DNA of 16,534 bases from Bacteroidales bacterium UBA2632 (GTDB lineage Bacteria > Bacteroidota > Bacteroidia > Bacteroidales > Dysgonomonadaceae), in assembly GCA_002359825.1 (NCBI GenBank), contig DENY01000085.1, positions 419 to 16,952 of the forward strand, in the 5' to 3' direction. Both the position numbers and the translations under genes were made by a program. Shown here piece by piece: positions 1-8,186 of the stretch. Position 1 is the stretch's first letter. Each line of letters starts with the position of its first letter. The notes beneath the pieces are model-generated. The model was not told where the DNA came from. It ran no database searches and saw nothing but the letters and a program-made list of their open reading frames with translations.

Positions 1-84
1 AGCCTTTTTCTCCATTTCGGCAATGTGATTAATTACTTCGTCTAAGATGGAGTGTGCTTTTTGTCTGAAATCTTCTTTTTTCAT
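1..84 (-). CDS. Unidentified protein, N-terminal 28 residues only (truncated by window edge)
   Basis: An ATG at 84 on the minus strand opens a frame with no stop to the window edge, giving 28 residues. The visible peptide starts MKKEDFRQKAHSILDEV and is charged and probably helical, without a signal peptide. A coding frame starting here and diverging from adk across a 159-bp AT-rich spacer is plausible. I do not recognise the family, and too little is visible to assign a function. It could also be a chance open frame, but the amino-acid composition looks natural. Confidence 0.5.
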   Translation of the reverse strand, partial: MKKEDFRQKAHSILDEVINHIAEMEKKA

Positions 85-208
85 GTCGTTTATTTAATTT
101 AATGTGTACTGAATAAACGTATTTACTATAAACTTTGTTCAAATCGTAAAAATGATATATTCGAACGATTATATCAATTGAGTTATTCTTACAAAGCAAA
201 CTATTATC

Positions 209-216
209 TATCTTTG
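209..216 (+). promoter_or_regulatory. Bacteroidota-type -7 element upstream of adk
   Basis: TATCTTTG matches the Bacteroidota primary sigma factor -7 consensus TAnnTTTG exactly. It lies 27 bp before the adk ATG, implying a short leader of about 20 nt. No good -33 TTTG is visible at the expected 19-21 bp spacing. It probably drives the adk-obgE-pgeF cluster. Confidence 0.65.
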
Positions 217-243
217 CAGTTATAACAGTAATACTTTTTATTT

Positions 244-819
244 ATGTTGAATATTATAATTTTTGGCGCGCCAGGTTCTGGTAAAGGCACGCAAAGTGAA
301 AAACTGGTAGAAAAATATCATTTAACGCATATTTCTACTGGTGATATACTAAGAAATGAAATTGAACGACACACAAGACTTGGCAATTTAGCCGATAAGT
401 ATATGTCGCATGGACAACTTGTGCCCGATGATATTGTGATTGGCATATTGGATGAGCTTTTTACACTTACTCCTGATAGGGTAGGTTACATATATGATGG
501 ATTTCCTCGTACTCTAAAACAGGGTGAAGCGATGGATAAGATGTTAAGTGAAAGGGGTGAAGCCATCAATGTTGTGCTGAGCCTTGAAGTAGACGATGAT
601 GATTTGACAGAACGTTTAATTAAACGTGGAGAGGTTTCTGGGCGAAACGATGACACTCCTGAGACTATCAAAGAACGACTTGAAGTCTATTATCGCCAAA
701 CAGATCAATTGAAAGATTATTATGCAAAACAAGGTAAACTTGTGAAAATAAACGGAATGGGCACCGTTGATGATATTTTTACTCGCATAGAAGAAGTAAT
801 AGATAGACTAGATTATTAA
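244..819 (+). CDS. adk: Adenylate kinase (short-LID form)
   Basis: Cytosolic adenylate kinase, which interconverts ATP + AMP and 2 ADP and so sets adenylate energy charge. The protein has 191 residues. The P-loop GAPGSGKGT is at residues 8-16, the AMP-binding region with STGD and R37 at about 31-37, and the DGFPRT motif at 85-90. The LID is short (around residues 124-149, with GRNDDTPETIKER), with no room for the four-cysteine zinc-type LID; this explains the length below the roughly 214 of the E. coli enzyme. It is the first gene of a rightward cluster, 52 bp before obgE. The ATG start is supported by the P-loop beginning at residue 8, as is usual, and by the -7 element just upstream. Confidence 0.97.
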   Translation: MLNIIIFGAPGSGKGTQSEKLVEKYHLTHISTGDILRNEIERHTRLGNLADKYMSHGQLVPDDIVIGILDELFTLTPDRVGYIYDGFPRTLKQGEAMDKMLSERGEAINVVLSLEVDDDDLTERLIKRGEVSGRNDDTPETIKERLEVYYRQTDQLKDYYAKQGKLVKINGMGTVDDIFTRIEEVIDRLDY

Positions 820-871
820 AAAAGAATAAGAGGAATAATCCTGCTTATCAATTCCGCGAAAAACAAACAGT

Positions 872-2032
872 ATGAGTGAATCAAATTTTGTTGATTATGT
901 AAAAATATATTGCCGTTCTGGCAAGGGAGGACGTGGGTCTTCTCACTTTCGTCGTGAAAAATATATCCCAAAAGGAGGTCCTGATGGGGGCGATGGTGGT
1001 GCAGGGGGCAGTATAATCCTGCGTGGAAACAGAAATTATTGGACTTTGCTTCACTTACGTTATGAGAGACATATCTTGGGTGAGCATGGCGAAGCTGGAT
1101 CTGGTAAAAAATCTTCTGGTAAAAAAGGAGAAGGTAGGGTAATAGAAGTGCCTTGTGGTACTGTTGTTTATGATGCTCATTCGGGGGATTATATTTGCGA
1201 TATAACAGATCATGGTGAAGAGGTGGTACTTTTAAAAGGAGGTCGTGGTGGATTGGGAAACACCCACTTTAAAACTTCTACCAATCAAGCTCCACGTTAT
1301 GCTCAGCCCGGGGAGCCATTTGAAGAAAGATGGATTATTCTTGAGCTCAAGTTACTTGCTGATGTGGGTTTGGTAGGTTTTCCCAATGCGGGTAAATCGA
1401 CACTTTTGTCGGTAGTGTCAGCTGCTAAACCAAAGATTGCCAACTATCCGTTTACTACACTAAAGCCCAACTTGGGTATTGTTAGCTATCGCGACAATCA
1501 ATCATTTGTGATGGCCGATATTCCCGGTATCATTGAGGGAGCAAGTCAAGGTAAAGGCCTTGGACTTCGTTTTTTGCGTCATATAGAACGTAATTCACTT
1601 TTGCTCTTTGTGATTCCTGCTGATACAGACGATATTAAAACTGAATACAATATACTACTCAATGAGTTGACCGAATATAATCCTGAGTTGGTTGATAAGA
1701 AACGCCTATTGGCTATTTCTAAAACAGACTTGTTAGACGAAGAGTTGAAACAAGCTATTGCAGAGGATTTACCTGAAATTCCTTACGTATTTATATCTGC
1801 TGTGACCAATGTGGGACTAACTACTCTCAAAGATATGCTTTGGAAAGAACTCAATAGTGAAGAGGCTGTTCAACTCAAAGAAGATAAAACAGAGAAAGAC
1901 ACTTTAATTCATCGAAATCTTGATATTAAAACAGTACTTTTTGATGATGATGAGGATGTTCCTCCTTTTGATGAAGATGAAGAAGATGAAGATGAAGAAA
2001 ATTACGAAGATTATTCCTATCTGGACCAATAG
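872..2032 (+). CDS. obgE: GTPase ObgE/CgtA
   Basis: Essential ribosome-associated GTPase acting in 50S maturation and the stringent response. The 386 residues show the glycine-rich Obg fold (about 1-160, with many GG pairs such as GGDGGAGG), then the G domain: G1 GFPNAGKST at 169-177, switch I PFTT at 193-196, G3 DIPG at 216-219, G4 SKTD at 283-286 (SKxD in place of the textbook NKxD) and G5 ISA at 308-310. Instead of an OCT domain the protein ends in a very acidic tail (about residues 357-386, mostly D and E), a form I expect from other Bacteroidota Obg proteins. It lies 52 bp after adk and 27 bp before pgeF, consistent with one operon. Confidence 0.97.
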   Translation: MSESNFVDYVKIYCRSGKGGRGSSHFRREKYIPKGGPDGGDGGAGGSIILRGNRNYWTLLHLRYERHILGEHGEAGSGKKSSGKKGEGRVIEVPCGTVVYDAHSGDYICDITDHGEEVVLLKGGRGGLGNTHFKTSTNQAPRYAQPGEPFEERWIILELKLLADVGLVGFPNAGKSTLLSVVSAAKPKIANYPFTTLKPNLGIVSYRDNQSFVMADIPGIIEGASQGKGLGLRFLRHIERNSLLLFVIPADTDDIKTEYNILLNELTEYNPELVDKKRLLAISKTDLLDEELKQAIAEDLPEIPYVFISAVTNVGLTTLKDMLWKELNSEEAVQLKEDKTEKDTLIHRNLDIKTVLFDDDEDVPPFDEDEEDEDEENYEDYSYLDQ

Positions 2033-2059
2033 AATGTAGAACCATAAATATACCAAGAG

Positions 2060-2872
2060 ATGAAAATGTATCCTGGCAATGAGAGTCTTCTGCAATTTTA
2101 TAACTTAAGTGGATATAGTGCTATTCAGCATTTTTGCACTACACGCAAAGGAGGCGTTAGTAAGGGATTATTTTCGTCTTTCAACTTGGGAAACTTTTCA
2201 GACGATAGTCCTATGGATATCTATGAAAATAGGGAAATTCTATCACGTATGTGGTATATGGAAATTGATGATTTTATTATTCCACACCAAACACACGGTA
2301 ATAATGTATTTGTGATAGATGATGCATTTATGCACTTGAGTCAATCCGATAAAATAGAGGCTTTATATGGAGTGGATGCTACTATAACGCATCGAAAAGA
2401 CATTTTTCTATGTGCCACAACTGCGGATTGTGCTCCCATTTTATTGTATGACAACTTTAAACAAATTATTGCAGCTATTCATGCGGGATGGAAAGGGATA
2501 GTAGGTGGTATCATCGACAACACAATTTCAAAAATGATAGAAACGTATCATTCCAATCCTAAGGATATTATTGCTGCAATCGGACCATCGATTTCTCAAG
2601 AAAATTACGAAGTGGGGGAGGATTTGATAAATGAATTTGAAAAAGCTGGTTTTGATTTATCGTCAGCATCTATTATCAACCCTGTAACAAGTAAGCATCA
2701 TATTGATTTGGCAACTATTATCAATAATGAATTGGTAAGACTGGGTGTTTCCCACGAACATATTGAAACAACCTCTCTCTGCACTTACCATTGCTCAGAT
2801 TTGTTCTTTTCTGCTCGCAGACAATCAATAAATTGTGGACGCATGCTTTCAGGGATTAAGTTAGTTGATTAA
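2060..2872 (+). CDS. pgeF: Peptidoglycan editing factor / YfiH-type multicopper-like protein (DUF152)
   Basis: Member of the YfiH/PgeF (laccase-domain) family. In E. coli PgeF removes L-Ser-containing precursor stems mis-made by MurC; family members also show purine nucleoside phosphorylase or polyphenol oxidase activity in vitro. The length of 270 is near the family norm. The metal-binding His-Cys-His set is visible: H79 in HQTHG, C124 in TTADC and H141 in IHAGWKG, followed by the family C-terminal block with CTYHC and FFSARR (residues 241-254). The start is probably the ATG at 2060; the ATG at 2066 is nearly equivalent. It is the last gene of the adk-obgE cluster and is followed by a strong hairpin terminator. 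The cellular substrate here is inferred only from the family. Confidence 0.93.
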   Translation: MKMYPGNESLLQFYNLSGYSAIQHFCTTRKGGVSKGLFSSFNLGNFSDDSPMDIYENREILSRMWYMEIDDFIIPHQTHGNNVFVIDDAFMHLSQSDKIEALYGVDATITHRKDIFLCATTADCAPILLYDNFKQIIAAIHAGWKGIVGGIIDNTISKMIETYHSNPKDIIAAIGPSISQENYEVGEDLINEFEKAGFDLSSASIINPVTSKHHIDLATIINNELVRLGVSHEHIETTSLCTYHCSDLFFSARRQSINCGRMLSGIKLVD

Positions 2873-2904
2873 AGTATATTTCCCATATCAGAAATTTATA
2901 TAAC

Positions 2905-2938
2905 AAAAAAAGAGCAGTCATTATAACTGCTCTTTTTT
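2905..2938. terminator. Bidirectional intrinsic terminator between pgeF and the SOD gene
   Basis: The perfect 8-bp stem AGAGCAGT (2911-2918) / ACTGCTCT (2926-2933) has a 7-nt loop. It is flanked by an A-run on the left and a T-run on the right that extend the stem and supply U-tracts in both directions. The genes converge on it (pgeF ends at 2872, SOD ends at 2982). Confidence 0.9.
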
Positions 2939-2981
2939 AATGTCGAATTAAAGTAAAAAGTTTATTGGATTCAAAACGTTT

Positions 2982-3671
2982 TTAGAAACGTTCGCTAATT
3001 ACTTTCCAATCTAGTATTTTCCATACCTCTTTAAGATGATCAGCTCTGCGATTTTGATAATCAAGATAATAGGAATGTTCCCAAACATCCAATCCTAAAA
3101 TTGGAGTCAATCCTTTTGTTAATGGATTGCCTGCATTACTTTCTTTTTCAATTGAAAGATTGCCACTGTCATCTTTTGCTAAGAATACCCAGCCTGAACC
3201 GAATACAGCTAAACCAGCGGCATTAAATTCCTCTTTAAACTTTTCGAATGATCCAAATTTAGAATTAATAGCTTCAGCTAATTTACCTTGAGGTTCTCCA
3301 CCACCATCAGGGCTAAATGAAGTGAAATATAATTGGTGGTTTAATGCTTGACCAGCATTATTAAAAATTCCTCCATCACTTTTTTTCACGATAGTTTCTA
3401 AATCAGCATTTTCAAATTCAGTTCCTACAATCAGTTTATTCAGGTTGTCAATGTAAGCTTGATAATGCTTACCGTAGTGCAATTCCATTGTTTGTTTTCC
3501 GATAACTGGTTGTAACGCATCTGTTGCGTAAGGTAAAGCTACTTTTTCAAATTTCATATTGTCAATGTTTTTTGTGTTTGATTTGTACTCATTGTTTTTA
3601 GAATGGGATGATGTACAAGAAATAATTCCCATGGAGAATAATCCTATAAGCAAATAGTGTGCAATTTTCAT
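2982..3671 (-). CDS. sodB: Superoxide dismutase, Fe-type, with predicted lipoprotein signal
   Basis: Fe/Mn superoxide dismutase, dismutating superoxide to peroxide and oxygen. All four metal ligands are present: H65 (HYGKH), H112 (LNHQLYF), D195 and H199 (LDVWEHSYY). Q108, four residues before H112, and the SNAGNPL stretch are the Fe-type rather than Mn-type signature; close Bacteroides relatives can use either metal. The protein has 229 residues, about 38 more than the usual cytosolic enzyme. The extra N-terminus reads as a lipoprotein signal: K2, a hydrophobic core, lipobox I-I-S-C with C19, then a Ser/Asn/Lys linker to residue 39. If translation began at M39 (3557), a normal cytosolic enzyme would result. 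I prefer the long start because the signal and lipobox are well formed. Expected location: periplasm, anchored by lipid. Confidence 0.93.
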   Translation of the reverse strand: MKIAHYLLIGLFSMGIISCTSSHSKNNEYKSNTKNIDNMKFEKVALPYATDALQPVIGKQTMELHYGKHYQAYIDNLNKLIVGTEFENADLETIVKKSDGGIFNNAGQALNHQLYFTSFSPDGGGEPQGKLAEAINSKFGSFEKFKEEFNAAGLAVFGSGWVFLAKDDSGNLSIEKESNAGNPLTKGLTPILGLDVWEHSYYLDYQNRRADHLKEVWKILDWKVISERF

Positions 3672-3776
3672 TTTATTCTACCTTTTAATGTCTTTGTCTG
3701 TTAGTATATAACATATGCATATCAATAAAGTTCGATAACTTCAATAGAAACTATTTATGGTCAATAAATCAAAAGA

Positions 3777-3810
3777 AAAAGCCATAGATTATTAAAAAAC
3801 CATGGCTTTT
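3777..3810 (-). terminator. Intrinsic terminator of the rsfS-ftsH unit
   Basis: AAAAGCCAT (3777-3785) pairs with ATGGCTTTT (3802-3810) over a 16-nt loop. Read on the minus strand the stem is followed by a T-rich run (TTTTTCTTTT). It lies 54 bp past the ftsH stop at 3864. Confidence 0.75.
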
Positions 3811-3863
3811 ATTATGAGAGATTGTTTGGCTGTCTCACTTCTTATATACGAGAAACATTATTA

Positions 3864-5963
3864 TTATTTTGAAGGAGTATTCTTTTCAGCTTTATCTTTA
3901 TCATTTAATGGCTCGTCTTTTTCATCTTTTTTTTCTTCATTCTCCTTTTCATGAATAAATATTTCTTTTTTGCCTTTAGAAGGTGAGGTCCTTTTAGCTG
4001 TGTTAAAATCCTCAAATGTTTGTTGGTCTTGTTGCAATAATTCTTGAGAACGTGACACCCATTGGCGTTTACCAAAGATAGCTTCTAAGTCGCTAGCATA
4101 TATAATTTCTTTTTCAAGTAATATTTCAGCCAACTTGCGATGTCCTTCAGCATTTTTACTCAAGATGTCTTTTGCTCTCTCATATTGTTCGGCAATGATT
4201 TTCTTTATTTCAGAGTCTATTATTTTAGCAGTGTCTTCACTATATGGTTTAGAGAAATTCCACTCTTGTCCAGCCGAATCATAGTAGCATAAATTGGGCA
4301 ATTTGTCACTCATGCCCAAATAGGTGACCATTGCATTAGCTTGTTTGGTAACTCGCTCCAAGTCGTTCATTGCACCCGATGATATCTCTCCAATGAAAAG
4401 CTCTTCAGCAGCACGTCCACCCAATATGGCGCACATTTCATCCAACATTTGACTCTTGGTTGTTATCTGTCTCTCTTCGGGTAAGTACCAAGCAGCTCCT
4501 AAGGCTTTGCCTCGAGGAATGATAGTTACTTTCACCAAAGGGTTAGCATGTTCCAACATCCAGCTGAGAGTAGCATGTCCCCCCTCGTGAATAGCAATTG
4601 ATTTCTTCTCTTCTTGAGTAATAATTTTGTTTCTCTTTTCAAGTCCACCCACAATTCTGTCAACAGCATTCATGAAGTCTATACTTTGCACAAAATCTTT
4701 CTTTTCACGTGCTGCTATCAATGCTGCTTCGTTACATACATTTGCGATATCTGCGCCTGAAAAACCAGGTGTTTGGCGTGCCAAAAAATCAGAATCAACA
4801 GATTCGTCAATCTTTATAGGGCGAAGGTGTACTTTGAAAATTTCTTTCCTGTCATTCAGGTCGGGCAAATCAACGTGTATTTGTCTGTCAAAACGTCCAG
4901 CTCTCAACAATGCTTTATCAAGAATATCTGCGCGATTAGTAGCCGCCAGTATTATTACTCCACTATTCGATCCAAATCCGTCCATTTCTGTCAAGAGTTG
5001 GTTCAATGTATTTTCTCTTTCATCATTGGAGCCCATGTTTACGTTTTTACCACGAGCACGTCCAACAGCATCAATCTCATCAATGAAAATAATGCTCGGA
5101 GCTTTTTCTTTTGCTTGTTTAAAGAGGTCACGAACACGCGATGCACCAACTCCAACAAACATTTCAACAAAATCTGAACCTGAAATAGAGAAAAACGGAA
5201 CATCAGCTTCGCCTGCAACAGCTTTTGCCAACAATGTTTTTCCCGTTCCAGGAGGGCCTACAAGGAGGGCTCCTTTGGGTATTTTACCACCAAGGTTTGT
5301 ATACTTCTTTGGTTGTTTCAAAAACTCCACCACTTCTTCAATCTCTTGCTTAGCCTCTGATAGTCCCGCCACATCTTTAAAGGTGACTTTAACAGCTGAC
5401 TCTTTGTCGAAAAGTTGAGCTTTTGATTTGCCAACATTGAAGACTCCTCCCGATCCTCCAGCTCCACCCGATGACATACGGCGAATAAAGAATACCCATA
5501 TCGCTATAAGAATTATGAAAGGAGCCAACCCCAATATTATTCCACTGATAGCAGATGATGAGTCAAAAGAGTATTTTAGATCAAATCCTTTCTCCTCAGT
5601 AGCATCCTGTAGTAATTCTGCTGCTTTATCAGCAGAAGGTATCGTTACTGACAATCTTGGATTGGCTTTCACCTTGTCGGCATTTTCTTTAAAGATATGT
5701 CCAACTGAGTTCTCTCTTACAACCGCTTCTGCCGTTTCTTTTTTACTATATACAACAACTTTCTCTATTCTGTCTTCATTTACATATTTTTGAAATTCTG
5801 ACCATGTAACTTCTTTTACGGATACATTTCCGCCAAAAAAGAACATGCCCAAAAGTCCAATAATTATAATAGAATAAATCCAATATGGATTAAAAGGTGC
5901 TTTTGGTTTTTTGTTGCCCAAATTGGGGCTAAATTTTTTCTTGTTGAGGTTATTCTTATCCAT
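3864..5963 (-). CDS. ftsH: ATP-dependent zinc metalloprotease FtsH
   Basis: Membrane-anchored AAA+ protease that extracts and degrades misfolded membrane proteins and some regulators. There are 699 residues: a charged N-terminus, TM1 at about 29-46, a periplasmic segment, TM2 at about 140-160, and a Gly-rich linker. Then come Walker A GPPGTGKT (236-243), pore loop MFVG (268-271), Walker B IIFIDEID (291-298) and the second region of homology ATNRADILD...RAGRFDR (341-360). The protease domain has HEGGH (459-463) and D534 as the likely third zinc ligand. The x residues of HExxH read GG where AG is commoner, which should be neutral. The tail after about 655 is strongly charged (K/E/D-rich) and probably disordered. 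It follows rsfS by 66 bp on the same strand, an arrangement common in Bacteroidota. Confidence 0.98.
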   Translation of the reverse strand: MDKNNLNKKKFSPNLGNKKPKAPFNPYWIYSIIIIGLLGMFFFGGNVSVKEVTWSEFQKYVNEDRIEKVVVYSKKETAEAVVRENSVGHIFKENADKVKANPRLSVTIPSADKAAELLQDATEEKGFDLKYSFDSSSAISGIILGLAPFIILIAIWVFFIRRMSSGGAGGSGGVFNVGKSKAQLFDKESAVKVTFKDVAGLSEAKQEIEEVVEFLKQPKKYTNLGGKIPKGALLVGPPGTGKTLLAKAVAGEADVPFFSISGSDFVEMFVGVGASRVRDLFKQAKEKAPSIIFIDEIDAVGRARGKNVNMGSNDERENTLNQLLTEMDGFGSNSGVIILAATNRADILDKALLRAGRFDRQIHVDLPDLNDRKEIFKVHLRPIKIDESVDSDFLARQTPGFSGADIANVCNEAALIAAREKKDFVQSIDFMNAVDRIVGGLEKRNKIITQEEKKSIAIHEGGHATLSWMLEHANPLVKVTIIPRGKALGAAWYLPEERQITTKSQMLDEMCAILGGRAAEELFIGEISSGAMNDLERVTKQANAMVTYLGMSDKLPNLCYYDSAGQEWNFSKPYSEDTAKIIDSEIKKIIAEQYERAKDILSKNAEGHRKLAEILLEKEIIYASDLEAIFGKRQWVSRSQELLQQDQQTFEDFNTAKRTSPSKGKKEIFIHEKENEEKKDEKDEPLNDKDKAEKNTPSK

Positions 5964-6029
5964 TCTTCTTAATTGAGATACACTAAATTATCTGATGTAT
6001 TGTGTAACAAGTTTGTTTGAAATATGTTC

Positions 6030-6389
6030 TTAATCTATTGTAGGAATCTTCTCAGTTTTGGCATCAGCCCACATATTATCTATGTTATAATAAGCTCTTA
6101 ACTCAGGGATAAAAACATGTACAATAATATCGCCATAATCTATTCCAATCCATTCAGCCAATTGCTGACCTTGAACTCTTATAGGGCTTTCTTGTAAGTC
6201 AGTTTTCACTATATGTTCAATCGATTCTGACACTGCCGCAACTTGTGTGGGTGTATTGCCTTCACAAATCACAAAGTAGTCGCAGATAACACCTGGGATG
6301 CCTTTTAAATCTATAGTAGTTATATTCTTTCCTTTTTTTTCTTGAATTCCGCTGATTATGCTATCTAATAATTGTTTGTTTTCTTTCAT
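6030..6389 (-). CDS. rsfS: Ribosome silencing factor RsfS (Iojap family)
   Basis: Small cytosolic protein that binds uL14 on the 50S subunit and blocks subunit joining when nutrients are low. The 119 residues are typical. Conserved family blocks are visible: CDYFVICEGNTPTQV (36-50) and EWIGIDYGDIIVHVF (79-93), followed by PELRAYYNID and MWADA (95-110). It is upstream of ftsH with a 66-bp spacer and is probably co-transcribed with it. A near-consensus -7 box lies about 27 bp upstream of the ATG. Confidence 0.96.
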   Translation of the reverse strand: MKENKQLLDSIISGIQEKKGKNITTIDLKGIPGVICDYFVICEGNTPTQVAAVSESIEHIVKTDLQESPIRVQGQQLAEWIGIDYGDIIVHVFIPELRAYYNIDNMWADAKTEKIPTID

Positions 6390-6415
6390 TCGTTTGTTTT
6401 AAAAATAAGATACAA

Positions 6416-6423
6416 CAAATATC
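6416..6423 (-). promoter_or_regulatory. Probable -7 element for rsfS-ftsH
   Basis: On the minus strand this reads GATATTTG, one mismatch from TAnnTTTG, 26 bp upstream of the rsfS ATG. No clear -33 TTTG is seen. The position fits; the match is imperfect. Confidence 0.4.
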
Positions 6424-6510
6424 AAGTCAATTCTTGTTCTTACTTTATATTTATGGATACTTTGTCACATCTCATTGTTTTGTGCAAAAACAATGCCAAG
6501 ATATTTCTGT

Positions 6511-6609
6511 CTTTCAAAAAAAAGAAAGTGTTCAAAAACTTACAATTGCTATCGTTCACTAAAATTATTAAATCTGTGTTTTTGAAAGCTTGTTTTTGAA
6601 CACCTTCTT
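6511..6609. repeat. Nested inverted repeats, possibly a large terminator for the DUF1080 gene
   Basis: AAGAAAGTGTTCAAAAAC (6522-6539) and the reverse complement of 6592-6609 agree at 17 of 18 positions, separated by 52 nt. A second pair, CTTTCAAAAA (6511-6520) and TTTTTGAAAG (6579-6588), is perfect over 10 bp and interleaves with the first. Read leftward, the long stem is followed by a T-run complementary to 6514-6521. It lies 31 bp past the stop of the leftward DUF1080 gene. It could be a terminator with an over-long loop, a small non-autonomous repeat, or paired protein-binding sites. Confidence 0.55.
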
Positions 6610-6639
6610 ATGGGAGAAATCTAAGTATTTATCTGTAAC

Positions 6640-7914
6640 CTACAAGGTGTTTAACTTGAAGTTTTTCCAGCGTACTTTAATTCCACCACCATCATGTATT
6701 TGTAATGCAATACGACCTTGACCTTTTCCTATTTTCTCATCAGTAAGATCAATCATGTCTTCACCATTTAACCATGTCTTGATGTTGTCACCTTCAATAC
6801 GAATCCGCAATGTGTTCCATTCGCCTTCTTTTAAGATCTTTTGCTGTTCGTCATTTATTTCTGCAATCCAACCACGTCCATATGATTCGTAGATGCCGCC
6901 TGTTCCGTGTCCCATTGGGGCTACTTCCACTTGCCATCCGTTCACTTTAGCTACTGGTTCGATAAATGAGCGAATAAATACTCCAGAGTTACCATCAGCT
7001 TCTTGCTTAAAATCAACTGAAAAATCGAAGTCGTTATAATAATTGCGAGTTGCTAGATATCCATACAATTTGTCAGGACCACTTTCGCAAATCAACTCAC
7101 CATCTTCAACATACCATTTTTCTGTTCCGTACACTTCCCAACCTTTAAGGTCTTCGCCATTGAATAGAGATACTTCTTCAGTTTTGCGAGGAAGTTCCTT
7201 TATTTTCACGTTTCTAAACCAAGCAGCTGATCCGTGATCTTGTAAACAGATGAGTCCTTTTTTTGCTAAACCATACTCGGGAGCATCAACCCATTTTCCA
7301 CTGTTTTTGCGTTCGTGCCAGTCGTCTGTCCACGCTTCAAACTCGATTACTTTCTCACCGTTCAACCAATGCTCTACATGCCCATTGTCAAAAAGGATTT
7401 TAGAAGTGTTCCATTCGCCAGCAGGCTTAACCTTAGTTTTTGCGGGATCAGTTGTATGCATGGCATAGTCAGCAGCAGTCTTTTGCCAATCTTCAAGAGG
7501 ACTGGGGAATCCTGCGTCATCAATCAGTTGATATTCTGGTGCAGTTACATAAGGTACTTTGAATTTAGGATTTTCAACTACATGATAAAGTACACCACTA
7601 TTTCCCTCGGGAGCAATTTTCCAATCCCAAGTAAGTTCAAAATTTTCATACTCTTTCTTGGTTACTATATAACCACTAGCGTCACCACCATCACCTTTGG
7701 CTACAATAGTTCCATCTTCTACAAACCAAGGGATTGTAAGTTCTTCACCATTGTAGTCGCGCCAATTGTCTAATGTAGTTCCATCAAACAATAGTTCCCA
7801 ACCATCTGATTTTTCAGCTTCTGAGAGCTGGTTGTGCGGAGCATTCTTCTCAACGCACGAAGTAAGAGCAAATGCTCCAGTACATGCCATTAAAATTAAA
7901 TTTTTGATTTTCAT
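6640..7914 (-). CDS. Lipoprotein with two DUF1080 (3-keto-disaccharide hydrolase-type) domains
   Basis: The 424 residues begin with a lipoprotein signal (MKIKNLILMACTGAFALTSC, lipobox L-T-S-C, C20). Two concanavalin-like DUF1080/PF06439 domains follow, about 38-240 and 247-424. The repeat is internal and easy to see: GNSGVLY (104-110) with GNSGVFI (308-314), GEWNT (166-170) with GEWNT (364-368), WLNGE (183-187) with WLNGE (381-385), and LLFDG (41-45) with SLFNG (249-253). Family members hydrolyse 3-keto-glycosides made by GFO/IDH-type oxidoreductases, so a periplasmic or surface sugar-processing role is inferred. No such oxidoreductase or other glycan gene is adjacent. It is probably a single-gene transcript with its own -7 element 38 bp upstream of the ATG. 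Confidence 0.9.
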   Translation of the reverse strand: MKIKNLILMACTGAFALTSCVEKNAPHNQLSEAEKSDGWELLFDGTTLDNWRDYNGEELTIPWFVEDGTIVAKGDGGDASGYIVTKKEYENFELTWDWKIAPEGNSGVLYHVVENPKFKVPYVTAPEYQLIDDAGFPSPLEDWQKTAADYAMHTTDPAKTKVKPAGEWNTSKILFDNGHVEHWLNGEKVIEFEAWTDDWHERKNSGKWVDAPEYGLAKKGLICLQDHGSAAWFRNVKIKELPRKTEEVSLFNGEDLKGWEVYGTEKWYVEDGELICESGPDKLYGYLATRNYYNDFDFSVDFKQEADGNSGVFIRSFIEPVAKVNGWQVEVAPMGHGTGGIYESYGRGWIAEINDEQQKILKEGEWNTLRIRIEGDNIKTWLNGEDMIDLTDEKIGKGQGRIALQIHDGGGIKVRWKNFKLNTL

Positions 7915-7951
7915 TTTCTTATATTAAACTAAAGATGAATAATTATTCAGA

Positions 7952-7959
7952 CAAAGATA
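7952..7959 (-). promoter_or_regulatory. -7 element upstream of the DUF1080 lipoprotein gene
   Basis: On the minus strand this reads TATCTTTG, an exact TAnnTTTG match, 37 bp before the ATG at 7914. No obvious -33 box. The rest of the 272-bp gap between 7914 and ribF is AT-rich; a GCAAC (8103-8107) / GTTGC (8133-8137) pairing is the only small hairpin I noticed there. Confidence 0.6.
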
Positions 7960-8186
7960 TTGATAATTTCATAATTTACTGCGATATTTGCAACTAAAAG
8001 ATAGATAATGTGTTTGTTTGCTATGCTTTTCGACTAAATGGCAGCTTAAAGATTTTTTCTTGTAGTATTTGACACAGTAAATCATTATTCTGTTTCCATA
8101 AAGCAACATTGCTCTCTAAATAATGCTATGTTGTTGCATTACAGTAAAAAGAGTGTAAATATAACATTATCCTAAAGAGAATTGTT

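Noticed and set aside
140..148. Leftward -7 element for the truncated gene at 1-84
   Set aside because: CAAATCGTA has three bases between the two halves instead of two, so it does not fit the consensus.
1956..2032. GAT/GAA-rich run at the obgE 3' end as a simple repeat or frameshift artefact
   Set aside because: The frame stays open and encodes the acidic C-terminal tail expected for Bacteroidota Obg proteins.
4627..5418. Long rightward open frame (263 codons) opposite ftsH
   Set aside because: It is fully antisense to the conserved AAA+ and protease coding of ftsH, and its Ser/Ala-rich composition mirrors that gene. No domain or promoter was seen.
6372..6599. Rightward 75-codon frame between rsfS and the DUF1080 gene
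   Set aside because: It overlaps the rsfS start, is rich in Phe/Lys/Ser from A/T runs, and runs through the inverted repeats; not protein-like.
7315..7773. Rightward open frame (152 codons) opposite the DUF1080 gene
   Set aside because: It lies entirely inside a well-supported gene on the other strand; there are no recognisable motifs.
8101..8137. Hairpin upstream of ribF as an FMN riboswitch
   Set aside because: Only a 5-bp stem is seen; none of the conserved FMN aptamer sequence is present.
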